Assembly: GCA_032433765.1 (NCBI GenBank)
Contig: JAVIAB010000102.1
Location: forward strand, 16,201,232-16,265,231
Source of the DNA: Megaustenia siamemsis
Taxonomy: Eukaryota > Mollusca > Gastropoda > Stylommatophora > Ariophantidae
DNA: 64,000 bases
Direction: 5' to 3'
The position numbers were made by a program, and so were the translations under genes. The notes under the pieces were generated by a model that did not search any database, was not told the origin of the DNA, and saw only the letters and a program-made list of their open reading frames with translations. The stretch's first letter is position 1; the number at the start of each line of letters is the position of its first letter. Shown piece by piece: positions 23,109 to 33,834 of this stretch.

Positions 23109-24131
23109 TCTATCTATTGACCTTTCGAGCCGTAACCGGCCCATAGGGCGTAGACCAAGATACACCTTCTCCTATATGAATTTTTGTTCTAGCAGTTTTC
23201 TTTTAAAGATATTTTATCAAATCTCGCCATCTGTCTCTGTTCTGTGCAAGCAGTTCTATCTCATTGAGGGAGCCGATTCCTGCTGCTCTTGCCTCTCTCA
23301 TCAATGTTCTTCTCAGTGTCTCCCTGGGTCTTCCTCTTTTTCTTTTACCTGTTGTTTCCCATATGAGGGCTTGCTTTGCTATTCGATTATTATCTCTTCT
23401 CATCACATGTCCAACGTATGACCATCGTCTTTTCTTTATTACTGAAGATATTAGTGGTTGATTGGCGATTTCTCTAATTTCCTCGTTTGTTTTGAATTCG
23501 TTCCATTCTATACCAAGTATTTTCCTTAGACATTTATTTTCGAATGCGTTCAACTTTGTTTCTATATCTCTTGTTGTTTTCCAGCTTTCACACGCATACG
23601 TAAGGGTTGATAGTACATTTGATTTGAATAGCCTAAGTTTTGTGTTTGTGCTAATGAGTTTTGATTTCCACAACTTTTCAAGGCTTCTGAAAGACATTGC
23701 TGCTTTAGCCAGTCTGATTCTAATTTCTTTGCTCGTATCCCCTTCTCGATCAATGTGACTTCCAAGATAGATGAAGTGATCGATCTCTTCTACTGGTTTG
23801 TTTTCCATGTATATTTTGTCACTTGTTGGAATTAAACTTTTCATGACTTTAGTCTTTTCATGATTGACCTCAAGCCCAATTTTGCTGGCTATTGATGATA
23901 GTTCATTTGTGTTTTCCTGCATCGTTTTTATCTGATTGCTGATGAGAACTATGTCATCAGCAAAGTCCAGGTCCTCCAAATGGTCTCCTTGTATCCATTC
24001 GATGCCTTTATTACCAGTGCAGCATTTCTTCATTATGAAGTCCATAACAATTCCAAATAACAAGGGCGATAAAATACATCCTTGTTTAACCCCAGTTTCT
24101 ATTGGGAAACATTCGCTCAGTCCTTCCTCTG
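23109..24131 (-). mobile_element. LINE D copy 2: 5'-truncated, open RT C-terminal half, inside the satellite
   Basis: The minus strand is open from the satellite through the whole LINE to 23203, about 308 LINE codons. In order it has EEGLSECFPIETGVKQGCIL (RT palm), DLDFADDIVL with the catalytic F-A-D-D at about 23953-23964, GLEVNHEKTKVM, YLGSHIDREGD, LTYACESWKTTRDIETKLNA, KCLRKILGIEW, RRWSYVGHVMRRD and KRKRGRPRETLRR, ending RDRWRDLIKYL. The endonuclease and the RT fingers are missing because the 5' end is truncated at about 24131. The 3' end is ggctcgaaaggtcaa then (TAGA)n at 23098-23117. It is the least decayed LINE in the window, so probably the youngest, but it cannot encode a full protein. 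Confidence 0.93.
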
Positions 24132-24876
24132 TCAAATATCTAGCTGTCAAATATCTCGCTGTCAAATATCTAGCTGTCAAATAGCTAGTTGTCAAGTATC
24201 TCGCTGTCAAATATTTTGCTGTCAAATATCTCACTGTCAAATACCTCGCTGTTAAATATCCAGTTCACAATTATCTCGCTGTCAAATATCTCGATGACAA
24301 ATTTCTAGTTGTCAACTATCTAGTTGTTAAATATCTAAATGTCAAATATCTAGGCGTCAAATATATTGATGTCAAATATCTAGCTGTCTAATACCTCATT
24401 GTCAAATATCTAGCTAATAAATATCTCGCTGTCAAATTTATAGCCGTCAAATATTTCGCTGTCAAATATTTCGCTATCAAATAACTCTCTGTCATATATC
24501 TAGCTGTCAAATATTTCGCTATCAAATAACTCTCTGTCATATATCTAGGTGTCAAATATTTCGCTATCAAACAACTCTCTGTCATATATCTAGGTGTCAA
24601 ATATCTCGCTGTCATATATCTAGCTGTCAAATATTTCGCTATCAAATAACTCTCTGTCATATATCTAGGTGTCAAATATTTCGCTGTCAAATAGTTCGCT
24701 ATCAAATAACTCTCTGTCATATATCTAGCTGTCAAATATTTCGCTATCAAATAACTCTCTGTCATATATCTAGGTGTCAAATATCTCGCTGTCAAATATT
24801 TCGCTATCAAATTACTCTCTGTCATATATCTAGCTGTCAAATATTTCGCTATCAAATAACTCTATGTCATATATCT
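24132..24876. repeat. 15-bp satellite, middle block with 45-bp higher-order unit
   Basis: Same 15-bp monomer family as the left block. From about 24490 three diverged monomers form a 45-bp unit (catatatctagctgt, caaatatttcgctat, caaataactctctgt). Confidence 0.95.
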
Positions 24877-25152
24877 ATCTATCTATCTATTGTCCTTTCG
24901 AGCCGAAGACGGCACATAGGGCAGAACCACAATCTCAAAAACAGAAACCTTGCATGCCAAAATGGCATATATTGCAGAGATCACTGCTTCTAAAATATAT
25001 GGCGCTGTTTCCATAACAATACTTTTTACAATGACAGCTTGTCGAGCAATCGATTAACCTCCTTAGTCGCCTCTTACGACATGCCTGGAAGGTCACAGTG
25101 TCACTATTCTTTACTTCCCTCATAATGAGGCCCCGGTAACACACAGGAAATA
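24877..25152 (-). mobile_element. SINE-4 with a LINE-D-like 3' end, 10-bp TSD
   Basis: A 276-bp minus-strand element. It ends ccgtcttcggctcgaaagg, acaatagatagatagata, nearly the same 3' end as LINE D (ggttacggctcgaaagg, tcaatagatagatagata). The 5' part contains ggcatgtcgtaagaggcgac and no LINE coding sequence. It is flanked by tcatatatct at 24867-24876 and 25153-25162, both inside satellite monomers. It is probably a SINE mobilised by LINE D. No clear A or B boxes were identified. Confidence 0.82.
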
Positions 25153-25955
25153 TCATATATCTAGCTGTCAAATATTTCGCTATCAAATAACTCTCTGTCA
25201 TATATCTAGGTGTCAAATATCTCGCTGTCAAATATTTCGCTATCAAATAACTCTCTGTCATATATCTAGGTGTCAAATATCTCGCTGTCAAATGTTTCGC
25301 TATCAAATAACTCTCTGTCATATATCTAGCTGTCAAATATTTCGCTATCAAATAACTCTCTGTCATATATCTAGCTGTCAAATATTTCGGTATCAAATAA
25401 CTCTCTGTTATATATCTAGGTGTCAAATATCTCGCTGTCAAATATTTCGCTATCAAATAACTCTCTGTCATATATCTAGGTGTCAAATATCTCGCTGTCA
25501 AATGTTTCGCTATCAAATAACTCTCTGTCATATATCTAGCTGTCAAATATTTCGCTATCAAATAACTCTCTGTCATATATCTAGCTGTCAAATATTTCGG
25601 TATCAAATAACTCTCTGTTATATATCTAGGTGTCAAATATCTCGCTGTCAAATATCTAGCTGTCATTTATCTAGCTTTCATATATTTAGCTGTCATATAT
25701 CTAGCTGTCATATATTTCCTTTATCAAATAACTCTCTGTCATATATCTAGCTGTCAAATATTTCGCTATCAAATAACTCTCTGTCATATATCTAGGTGTC
25801 AAATATCTCGCTGTCAAATATCTAGCTGTCATATATCTAGTTGTCAAATATTTCACTTTAAAATATATCACTGTCAAATATATCGCTGTCAAATATCTCT
25901 CTGTCATATATCTCTCTGTCATATATCTCTCTGTCATATATCTCTCTGTCATATA
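25153..25955. repeat. 15-bp satellite, right block
   Basis: 45-bp higher-order units as in the middle block. In addition a stretch of about 210 bp near 25287-25420 is repeated at 25497-25630. The array ends in a run of tcatatatctctctg monomers. Confidence 0.95.
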
Positions 25956-26056
25956 CAATTTCTAAAATGAAAACAAGCACCGTTAATCTTCTGTTCTGTT
26001 CTAGCAATGAGTGACACGTCCCGGCAAGGATAACTCAAACAACAGGTTTCCACCTT
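25956..26056. other. Spacer
   Basis: About 100 bp of non-repetitive DNA between the satellite and the (CCTT)n tract. Confidence 0.5.
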
Positions 26057-26312
26057 CCTTCCTTCCTTCCTTCCTTCCTTCCTTCCTTCCTTCCTTCCTT
26101 CCTTCCTTCCTTCCTTCCTTCCTTCCTTCCTTCCTTCCTTCCTTCCTTCCTTCCTTCCTTCCTTCCTTCCTTCCTTCCTTCCTTCCTTCCTTCCTTCCTT
26201 CCTTCCTTCCTTCCTTCCTTCCTTCCTTCCTTCCACCCTTCCTTCCGTTTCTTCCTTCCTTCCACCCTTCCTTCCATTTCTTCCTTCCTTACACCCTTCC
26301 TTCCTCCCTTCC
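26057..26312. repeat. (CCTT)n microsatellite
   Basis: Perfect tetranucleotide repeat to about 26234, then imperfect to about 26312. It abuts the 3' end of a minus-strand LINE, whose tail would read (GGAA)n. Confidence 0.97.
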
Positions 26313-26642
26313 AGCCTTCCCACTAGGGGTTATTGTGGCACTGCTGACAGTCTTCGCCAACTTTCTCCATTGATCTCTATCTCAGCCACTCTTGGAGACT
26401 GCACAGTCGAGGCTTGTCAATTCTTTGATGCTATCTTTCCAACTTTTTCTGTGTCCACCTCTCCTTGCTCCTAAATGTCACTGCCCCTTTGCAGAATGGT
26501 CAATGCCAGGTCAGAAAATAAATCGAGGTACTTCATGACACCATTGCATCTTTGGGTTTCTTCAGCAAAGGTCGAAAGATCATCATCATCTCCGATGGCC
26601 TGTTGTATCCTTTTGCGAATGTGTTCCTTCGTGATGCGATTA
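26313..26642 (-). pseudogene. LINE F copy 1, C-terminal fragment
   Basis: The minus strand reads RITKEHIRKRIQQAIGDDDD, LSTFAEETQRCNGVMKYLDL, then SWKDSIKELTSLDCAVS and DRDQWRKLAKTVSSATI. The order matches LINE ORF2 C-termini: I.KRIQQAIG..DDL, a GRR.GR.RK.W.D.IKE.T basic stretch, then DR..WR.L. Frames are broken by stops. It is followed at its 3' side by the (GGAA)n tract. Confidence 0.8.
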
Positions 26643-27665
26643 ATGTCATCATCATCATCATCAAGTACCGGGCCTGCTGACGTAGGTGATCATGTCTCTC
26701 CATAATTTTCGATCTCGACAGTTATTTATCATTTCTGTTGTTGACCTTCTGCCAAGCCATTCTCTAGAGCTGTCTGGTATTTTTTCTCTTTGTTTTCCTC
26801 TATCTCTTTTTCACTCAATTTTCCCAATCGTTACAATATATTGCAGTTGTTCTCTTCTCATTACATGGCCAAAAAATGATGATTGTTTCTTCCTAATATT
26901 GGAAATTAGCTCTCTTTTTGCTTTGACCTCTTTCAGAACGTTTTCATTACTCTTCTTAGCTGTCCAAGGTACTCTCAACATTCTTCTCTAAAACCACATT
27001 TCTACAGACTCCAGTGATTTTCTTGTTTGTTGTACTATTGTCCATGATTCACATCCAGATGTTAAGACTGGCTCTACATCACATTTAAGAACTCTTCTTC
27101 GATTGTAAAAAATGGATTGCATAGTATCTATCTTCTTCAATTTTTGGAAAGCTGCTTTTGCCTGAGCCATTCTGCGTCTCACCTCTGTCGTACATCTTCC
27201 ATCTGAGGTTAACAAAGTTCCCAAATATTTAAATTCGTTAACCTGTTTTAATATTGCCCTACTTGTCTATATTTTGCACTGAGGTGATGTATTTTTCTTT
27301 GTTGTTACCTTACCTCTATCTTTTTGCTATTAAGGCTGAGTCCTTTATTTTTGCTTTCTTTCACTGTAATTCTAACATTTTTGTGAAACCATTTTCACTC
27401 TTAGAGATTAAGACTGTATCATCAGCATACCTTAGATTATTTATATTATGATCTCCAATTGTTATTCCAGGCATGCCCCTTATGGATCTTAAAATAATCT
27501 CACTATAAATATTAAACAAATCTGGTGACAGCACACAACCTTGCCTAACACCCTGTTTTATTTGTTGAAACATTCCCAATTGGTTTCCAATTCTTATGCC
27601 GCTGTTTGTTGCCAGTACATGTTCATTATTATACTTAGATCTTTGCTGTCTATATATGTAAGAGA
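26643..27665 (-). mobile_element. LINE E copy 1, RT palm to 3' end
   Basis: The minus strand reads IIMNMYWQQTAA, MGMFQQIKQGVRQGCVLSPD, then INNLRYADDTVLISKSE with the catalytic YADD near 27425. It continues TSDGRCTTEVRRRMAQAKAA, VLTSGCESWTIVQQTRK, RRMLRVPWTAKKSNENVLKE and IGKIELKRDRGKQREKI. It is 5'-truncated before palm motif A near 27665. The 3' end is a (GAT)n tail at 26645-26662. Several frameshifts make it dead. Confidence 0.88.
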
Positions 27666-27800
27666 TGCCTTTAACTTACGATAACATTTCATCTCCATAG
27701 CTTGTATTGTGTACTGTATCTCTGCTGTAAATGTCCACGTTTCGCAAGCGTAAAGACAAACTGATAAAACATTGGTGCGCATCAGACTGATTGAAGAATC
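27666..27800 (-). pseudogene. LINE B-type fragment
   Basis: The minus strand reads SLMRTNVLSVCLYACETWTF and QAMEMKCYRKL. This is the same region as TLCYQCQTWTLD and TEMKCVKRM in the LINE B fragment at 7440-8000. About 130 bp remain. Confidence 0.7.
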
Positions 27801-28580
27801 ATCATCATCATGTGCCATAACGGTTGGCGTAGGCGATCATGCCCTTTCACAAACTTCTGTCTATCGCGCATCGTATCAGTTCTGTTGTTGACTGTTTCCC
27901 ATGCCATGACACCAAGCAATCCCGTATTTTCTCTCATTGTCGTCCGCGATCTCTCTTTCCCTGTATTTTGCTAGTTGTAACCAAATATTACAACTTTCTT
28001 CTTCTCATGATGTGCCCAAATAATGCTGATTGTTTCATATTGATGTTTCTTAGAGCTCCCTTTTTGTTTTGGCTTCTTTGAGAATTTCCTCGTTGGTCGT
28101 TTTAGCTTCCATGGAATTTCAACATTCTTCAGAGAAATCCCATCTCTGTGGCCTCTAATCGTATTTTAATGTGTTTGTTTACGGCCCATGATTTGCTTCC
28201 ATAGGTCAGAATTGGTTCTATATAGCACCGATGAACTCTCTTTCTTACTTCTATTAACCGAGATTTGTTGCATACGATGTTTTTTTTCATTTTCTGAAAT
28301 GCTACTTTGGCCTGAGCTATTCTGGGTTTTTTATTTTTTATTTCTGTGGTTTATCTTCCATCTGATATTATTGTTGTGCCCAAGTATTTGATGCGTTGCA
28401 AGTCTTATCCTTCTTATGCTGCTGTAGATTGCTCTATTTTACTCGATATTTCAGGCTTCAAGCCTTCAGCAGTGGCAACCTATTCAAAGTATTTCTGTTT
28501 ATTTTTTTAAAAAGTATTTCAAACTGTTTCTAGCTCCCGTCGATGTATTTTGATTATTAATACTACATCGGGGAAAGAAA
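27801..28580 (-). pseudogene. LINE fragment, RT active-site edge to C-terminus
   Basis: Starting at 28580 the minus strand reads DVVLIIKIHRRELETV (just behind the usual ADD motif), then IKYLGTTIISDGR, RIAQAKVAFQKMKKN, IEPILTYGSKSWAVNKHIKI, ATEMGFL, ALFGHIMRRRKL, LVTTSKIQGKRDRGRQ and IRCAIDRSL. It has a GATGATGATG tail at about 27800. It is related to LINE E but clearly diverged from the neighbouring copy. Several stops are present. Confidence 0.82.
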
Positions 28581-28740
28581 TAGTTTTCACTTTCACTTTA
28601 CAATTATTTTACATTGCATATAGGATTAGCAACAGCAAATCAAAAACTAAACGCAAAGAAGAACATGTGACACAACACATGCAAGGTTGTAACATTAACA
28701 TTAATGAAAATATGTATCCTGGTTGCAGCATATATTTGTG
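28581..28740. other. Spacer between oppositely oriented LINE fragments
   Basis: Nothing recognised. Confidence 0.5.
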
Positions 28741-29150
28741 AATCAAGCACAATATGGAAATCAGCAAGGAAGAAAATTAATTCACTCGAAACAAAATACT
28801 AGAGCAAAAATCCTTAAGGTACCCTGGATAATGAAAAAGAGAAATGAAGACATATTAAAAGTCCTAAGCTTTAAAAAGAAGTGGCTTCTAAACAATATTC
28901 TATAGAGTATGTTTAAATAATATGATTGTGTCAAAACACATAGCGGACTGGAATGAACAATAATGGAAACCATGGTTCCTGGGTGACATATCAGGGCACA
29001 GGCCAAGAAGAGGTTGGTTTCGAGACATTAAGGAGATCTTGAACATGACAACATAAGAAGTGGGAGATCTGGCTAGAGGCAGAGATTCTTTCAGACTGGC
29101 TGTGGTGAATGCAACGTTCTGTAAAGGACATGCGACCTGATGATGATGAT
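28741..29150 (+). pseudogene. LINE C-terminal fragment
   Basis: The + strand reads ILKVPWIMKKRNEDILKVLS, then FRDIKEILNMTT and EVGDLARGRDSFRLAVVNAT, followed by FCKGHAT. This is the WT.KK.NE..L to DLAR.R..F...V.NA order of LINE C-termini. It ends in a GATGATGATGATGACGATG tail near 29140-29158. Confidence 0.78.
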
Positions 29151-29383
29151 GACGATGGGATAGATAACACAGTCTAAGGTTTGATCGACCATTTCTATCC
29201 AAAAAAAGGACAGGAAACTGCATGGCCAGGCCGTAAATATTTCACCGAAATCCTGGACAACCCAAGACATGAGACTATCTCCACTTCGCAAAGATGTGCG
29301 TATTTGCGGCTGAGAGTATGTTGTTCACGATAATTTTTTTAGTGTTTTTGATGAGAGTATGCGATTCACTATGACAAATCGTG
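29151..29383. other. Spacer
   Basis: No element or gene recognised. The last 50 bp resemble degenerate units of the following array. Confidence 0.5.
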
Positions 29384-29762
29384 ATTATTGTAGCAGTTAT
29401 GTATTTGTCGAGTAAATATCGAGTTTGCGGTAGCAGTTATGTATTTGTCGAGTAATTATCGAGTTTGCGGTAGCAGTTATGTATTTGTCGAGTAATTATC
29501 GAGTTTGCGGTAGCAGTTATGTATTTGTCGAGTAATTATCGAGTTTTCGGTAGCAATTATGTATTTGTCGAGTAATTATCGAGTTTGCGGTAGCAGTTAT
29601 GCATTTGTCGAGTAATTATCGAGATTGCGGTAGCAGTTATGTATTTGTCGAGTAATTATCGAGTTTGCGGTAGCAGTTATGTATTTGTCGAGTAATTATC
29701 GAGTTTGCGGTAGCAGTTATGTATTTGTCGAGTAATTGTCGACTTTGCGGTAGCAGTTATAC
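29384..29762. repeat. 40-bp minisatellite array
   Basis: About 9.5 copies of a 40-bp unit (tagcagttatgtatttgtcg, agtaattatcgagtttgcgg), nearly identical to one another. Confidence 0.96.
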
Positions 29763-29940
29763 ATTCCACTAGCATTGATTGTGGTGGTAAAAGTTATATT
29801 TTCGCGAGATTCGGTCAGAGTTTGTGGTAGATAGTGTGTAATTCACGAAGGACGGTCATCTTGTAAGAGTGCTTTTATATCCAAGGCGTTAATTGTGTTT
29901 TTGTAGAGACAATGTACATTACATCTTTTTTTAGAAATGT
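29763..29940. other. Spacer with a degenerate link to the array
   Basis: Begins with residual tagcagttat-like sequence, then unassigned DNA. Confidence 0.5.
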
Positions 29941-31392
29941 GCAGTACGCTCTTGTATAGAATGTACGTCCAAGTATAGAATGTACGTGCACTATAGAAAG
30001 TACGTCCACTATAGAATGTATGTCCATGTATAGAATGTACGTCCACTATAGAAAGTACGTCCACTATAGATTGTATGTCCATGTATAGAATGTATGTCCA
30101 CTATAGAAAGTACGTCCACTATAGATTGTATGTCCATGTATAGAATGTACGTCCACTATAGAAAGTACGTCCACTATAGAATGCATGTCCATGTATAGAA
30201 TGTACGTCCACTATAGAAAGTACGTCCACTATAGATTGTATGTCCATGTATAGAATGTATGTCCACTATAGAAAGTACGTCCACTATAGATTGTATGTCC
30301 ATGTATAGAATGTACGTCCACTATAGAAAGTACGTCCACTATAGATTGTATGTCCATGTATAGAATGTACGTCCACTATAGAAAGTACGTCCACTATAGA
30401 TTGTATGTCCATGTATAGAATGTATGTCCACATATAGAATGTACGTCCACTATAGAAAGTACGTCCACTATAGATTGTATGTCCATGTATAGAATGTATG
30501 TCCACATATAGAATGTACGTCCACTATAGAAAGTACTTCCACGTATAGAATGTACGTCCACTATAGAAAGTACGTCCAGGTATAGAATGTACGTCTACGT
30601 ATAGAATGTACATCCACTATAGAAAGTACGTCCACGTATAGAATGTATGTCAACTATATAAAAGTACGTCCAGGTATAGAATGTACGTCCACTATAGAAA
30701 GTACATCCAGGTATAGAATGCACGTCTACGTATAGAATGTACATCCACTATAGAAAGTACGTCCACGTATAGAATGTATGTCCACTATATAAACATACGT
30801 TCACGTATAGAGTGTACATCTACTATAGAAAGTACGACTACGTATAGAATGTACGTCCACTATAGAAAGTACAACCACGTATAGAATGTACGTCCACGAC
30901 AGAATGAATATCCACGTGTAGAAAGTACGCCCACGCATAGAATGTACGTCCACGCAAAGAATGTACGTGCACGTATAGAATGTACGTCGACGTGTAGAAT
31001 GTATATCCACGTATAGAATGTAATATACGTCAACGTATAGAATGTACTTCCACCTATGGAATCCACGTTCACGTATAGAATGTACATCCACATAAAAAAT
31101 GCACACCCACGTATAGTATGTACATTCATGTATGGAATGCAGGTCCACGTATGGAATGTACATCCACGTATAGAATGTACATAAACATGTAGAATGTACG
31201 TACACGTATAGAATGTACATCCACGTATAGAATGTACGTCCACGTATAGAATGCACATCCACGTATAGAATGTACATCCACGTATAGAATGTACGTACAC
31301 GTATAGAATGTACATCCACGTATTGAATGTACGTCACGTATAGAATCTACATCCACGTATAGAATGTATGTCCACGTATAGAATGTATATGA
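29941..31392. repeat. 18/19-bp minisatellite array with higher-order units
   Basis: Left part: three monomers (tgtacgtccactatagaa, agtacgtccactatagat, tgtatgtccatgtatagaa) form a unit of about 55 bp. Right part, from about 30900, is mainly the 19-bp form tgtacgtccacgtatagaa. Boundaries between the forms are gradual. Confidence 0.95.
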
Positions 31393-31887
31393 ACTAAATG
31401 AGGATAAGGCGAGGTTGCTTCAGAGAACATGCAGTTCTCATGAATCAACCTTGCATGTTGAACATAGCCATCACCAATACAAATCATGTCGCTAAATCAC
31501 GCGGGATCCATATATTTACTGAGCTGGGAATGCTTCCCATAAATCCAAACACACCCGAGACGGGCGGCCCAAAGTCAGATCCATTGTTACACTGCCCACA
31601 AGGGGATGCTACACTTCCATCTACTTATTCAGCACAGACTCCACACGTCATCCGGACGTCACTTCCGTGGCCACAAGAGGGGATAATGTTCTACAAGATG
31701 GCAGTGATCAACATCAGTCTTGGATACAAAATAAAGCGTCAAACAGCTGGAGTTGTCCCCACTTTGCAGCATTTCTGAGATTACGATACACGTGATGTAG
31801 ATTGTATTATTTACAAAATCTGCTTTTAGAGTTAGGTCATCAAGGTATGAATGCTGAAGGAAACCAAACAGGGAAACGTTTATTATT
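31393..31887 (+). other. Unassigned stretch with an open frame of about 126 codons
   Basis: An open frame at 31398-31778 starts within a few bases of the end of the minisatellite. It contains LPINPNTPETGGPKSDPLLH and ALPWPQ-like sequence (SLPWPQEGIMFYKM). I recognise no domain, signal peptide or repeat, and there is no codon or splice evidence. It could be chance, an old element or part of an exon. Confidence 0.25.
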
Positions 31888-31985
31888 TATTTGTGGTTGA
31901 CACCCAAAAGTTTGTTCTTTATTTGTGGTTGACACCCAAAAGTTTGTTCTTTATTTGTGGTTGTCACCCAAAAGTTTGTTCTCCC
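31888..31985. repeat. 32-bp direct repeat, three copies
   Basis: Three copies of tttgtggttgacacccaaaa plus gtttgttctttat begin near 31889, 31921 and 31953. Confidence 0.92.
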
Positions 31986-32600
31986 TCCTCAATCAATCAA
32001 TTAGTCAATCAATTAGTTAATCAATCAATTTGTCAATCAATCAGTCAATCAATTAGTTAATCAATTAGTCAATCAATCAATTTGTCAATCAATTTGTCAA
32101 TCAATTAGTCAATCAATCAATTAGTCAATCAATTAGTCAATCAATTAGTTAATCAATTAGTCAATCAATCAATTTGTCAATCAATTAGTCAATCAATTAG
32201 TTAATCACTTAGTCAATCAAATAGTCAATCAATTTGTCAATTAATTAGTTAATCAATTTGTCAATTAATTAGTTAATCAATTTGTCGATCAGTTAGTCAA
32301 TCAATTAGTCAATCAATTAGATAATCAATTTGACATTCAATATTTGTCAATCAATTAGTCAATCAATTAGTCAATCAATTTGTCGATCAGTTAGTCAATC
32401 AATTAGATAATCAATTTGACATTCAATTTGTCAATCAATTAGTTAATAAATATGTCAGTCAATTACTCAATCAATTACTCAATCAATTATCATTCAATTA
32501 ATCAATCAATTACTCAATCAATTATCATTCAATTAGTCAATCAATTACTCAATCAATTATCATTCAATTAGTCAATCAATTAGTCAATCAATTAGTCAAT
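31986..32600. repeat. 12-bp minisatellite (tcaatcaattag)n
   Basis: Long array of tcaatcaattag with variants (tttgtcaatcaa, attagttaatca, attactcaatca). Units of 8, 12 and 16 bp intermix because tcaa itself is repeated. Confidence 0.95.
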
Positions 32601-32809
32601 GAGAGCCTTTCGATCTAGTCTTGAGAACATAAGCCAAGGAGATTTCTCTCCATTCAGCTTGCTAATTTATCCCTATTTTTTTCCAATCTGGGCCATCATT
32701 CATGAGGGTTTCCATGACGTTGCATATCTTTTTTTTATTTCTATCCCTGCTTTTTCTCCTTTATGTCTTGGTACCATAATGTACTTATCTTGCCACGTTG
32801 ACAGCATTT
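32601..32809. other. Spacer
   Basis: No feature recognised. Confidence 0.5.
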
Positions 32810-32970
32810 ACAAGGTAAAAGAGGCAGGGGCAGACCAAAACTAACATGGACAAGTAACATCAAAAAATGGCCGTCAGGTTATGACAACCTGCACTAGAAT
32901 GGCGCTCCATGTTAGCAAACCTTCGATGTGGAGACGGCACACAGTGGTCATAATGATGATTGATTTTAAT
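32810..32970 (+). mobile_element. LINE copy 2-type 3' end fragment
   Basis: Encodes KRGRGRPKLTWTSNIKKW, then the 3' end shared with 9037-9105 (atggcgctccatgttagc, aaccttcgatgtggagacgg) and a CATAATGATGATT tail. Confidence 0.82.
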
Positions 32971-33289
32971 GGGAAAAAATGTTATAATATTGGTATATTA
33001 TAAATCACAACCAATAATCTTACAGTGCAAAGGTATACTGTATTTAGGAACTGTATTTGAGATACCCAAACGTTTACTCTCCTTACAGCGAGACCTGATG
33101 ATGATGACTAGAAAATGAAGCAGTGTAGGCAGAGTGACTAGTGTACTCATCTCATGACTAAGTAGTCGAAGTTGAACTCTTTTAGAGGCTGCTCTTTCTT
33201 ATTTACCGACACAGTTCATAAAGACTGCCAACATGGGGGCTAGAAGTTCTTTTGTTGTGGAAAGGAGATAGCAGTGCTAAAGTCGAACA
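32971..33289. other. Spacer
   Basis: Unassigned DNA, no repeat or ORF recognised. Confidence 0.5.
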
Positions 33290-33705
33290 TTTGATTAAAA
33301 TCTTAAGCAAGGTCAAGGTAATGTAGAGAGAGGTAAAGTACGAGACTTGAACCAGTGCCTTAGCACGCGAGTTTACACCCATTTGTGCTCGGCCGACTAT
33401 CCTGAAGTGTTCGGAAATTTCTGTATAGTGTCGCCTCAAGCATCGAAGCTCAGATACGAGGCTACATTCCTCACCTTCCCAGAGTAATACCCTGGTACCC
33501 ATTTCTGCCAACGGCTGGATCGACACTGGGAGTATTTTTTTTTCCCAACCACAATTCGCACTGCTCCCAGCGGGAATCAAACACGGGTTGTCCGAAGTGT
33601 TCGAAGACTTCTGGATAGTGTCGCTTGAAGTATTGAAACTCGCGATGCGAGGCGGCATTCCTCACATTCTCAGAATACTACCCTAGTACCCATTTCTCAT
33701 ACCAT
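33290..33705 (-). mobile_element. SINE-2 chimera (two bodies, one partial head)
   Basis: On the minus strand, 33600-33300 reads as SINE-2 from the B-box side of the head (gggaatcaaacacgggttg on the plus strand) through the body to the tail. Where the rest of the tRNA head should be, at about 33593, it is fused to a second copy of the SINE-2 body (33593-33700: gaagtgttcg, atagtgtcgcttgaag, gaggcggcattcctcac). No TSD was found. Confidence 0.75.
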
Positions 33706-33834
33706 TAGCGTCTGCGAGCCAACTCATTTACGTTTATGTATGAGCGTTAGTAGGACAAACACTATTTTAAAACCGATAGATACTGTAGCACAAACAATAA
33801 TTATAGTCCAATATATCCATAAATACTACATGAT

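Noticed and set aside
23203..24240. Functional reverse-transcriptase gene
   Set aside because: The frame is open, but its first 37 codons are satellite and the endonuclease and RT fingers are missing. It is a 5'-truncated insertion.
17577..25955. Centromere or telomere identity
   Set aside because: No TTAGGG-type array was seen, and nothing in the sequence alone shows centromere function. A 15-bp monomer is short for a typical centromeric satellite.
31398..31778. Protein-coding gene of 126 codons
   Set aside because: No family resemblance, no codon or splice evidence. A frame of this length is expected by chance in 64 kb.
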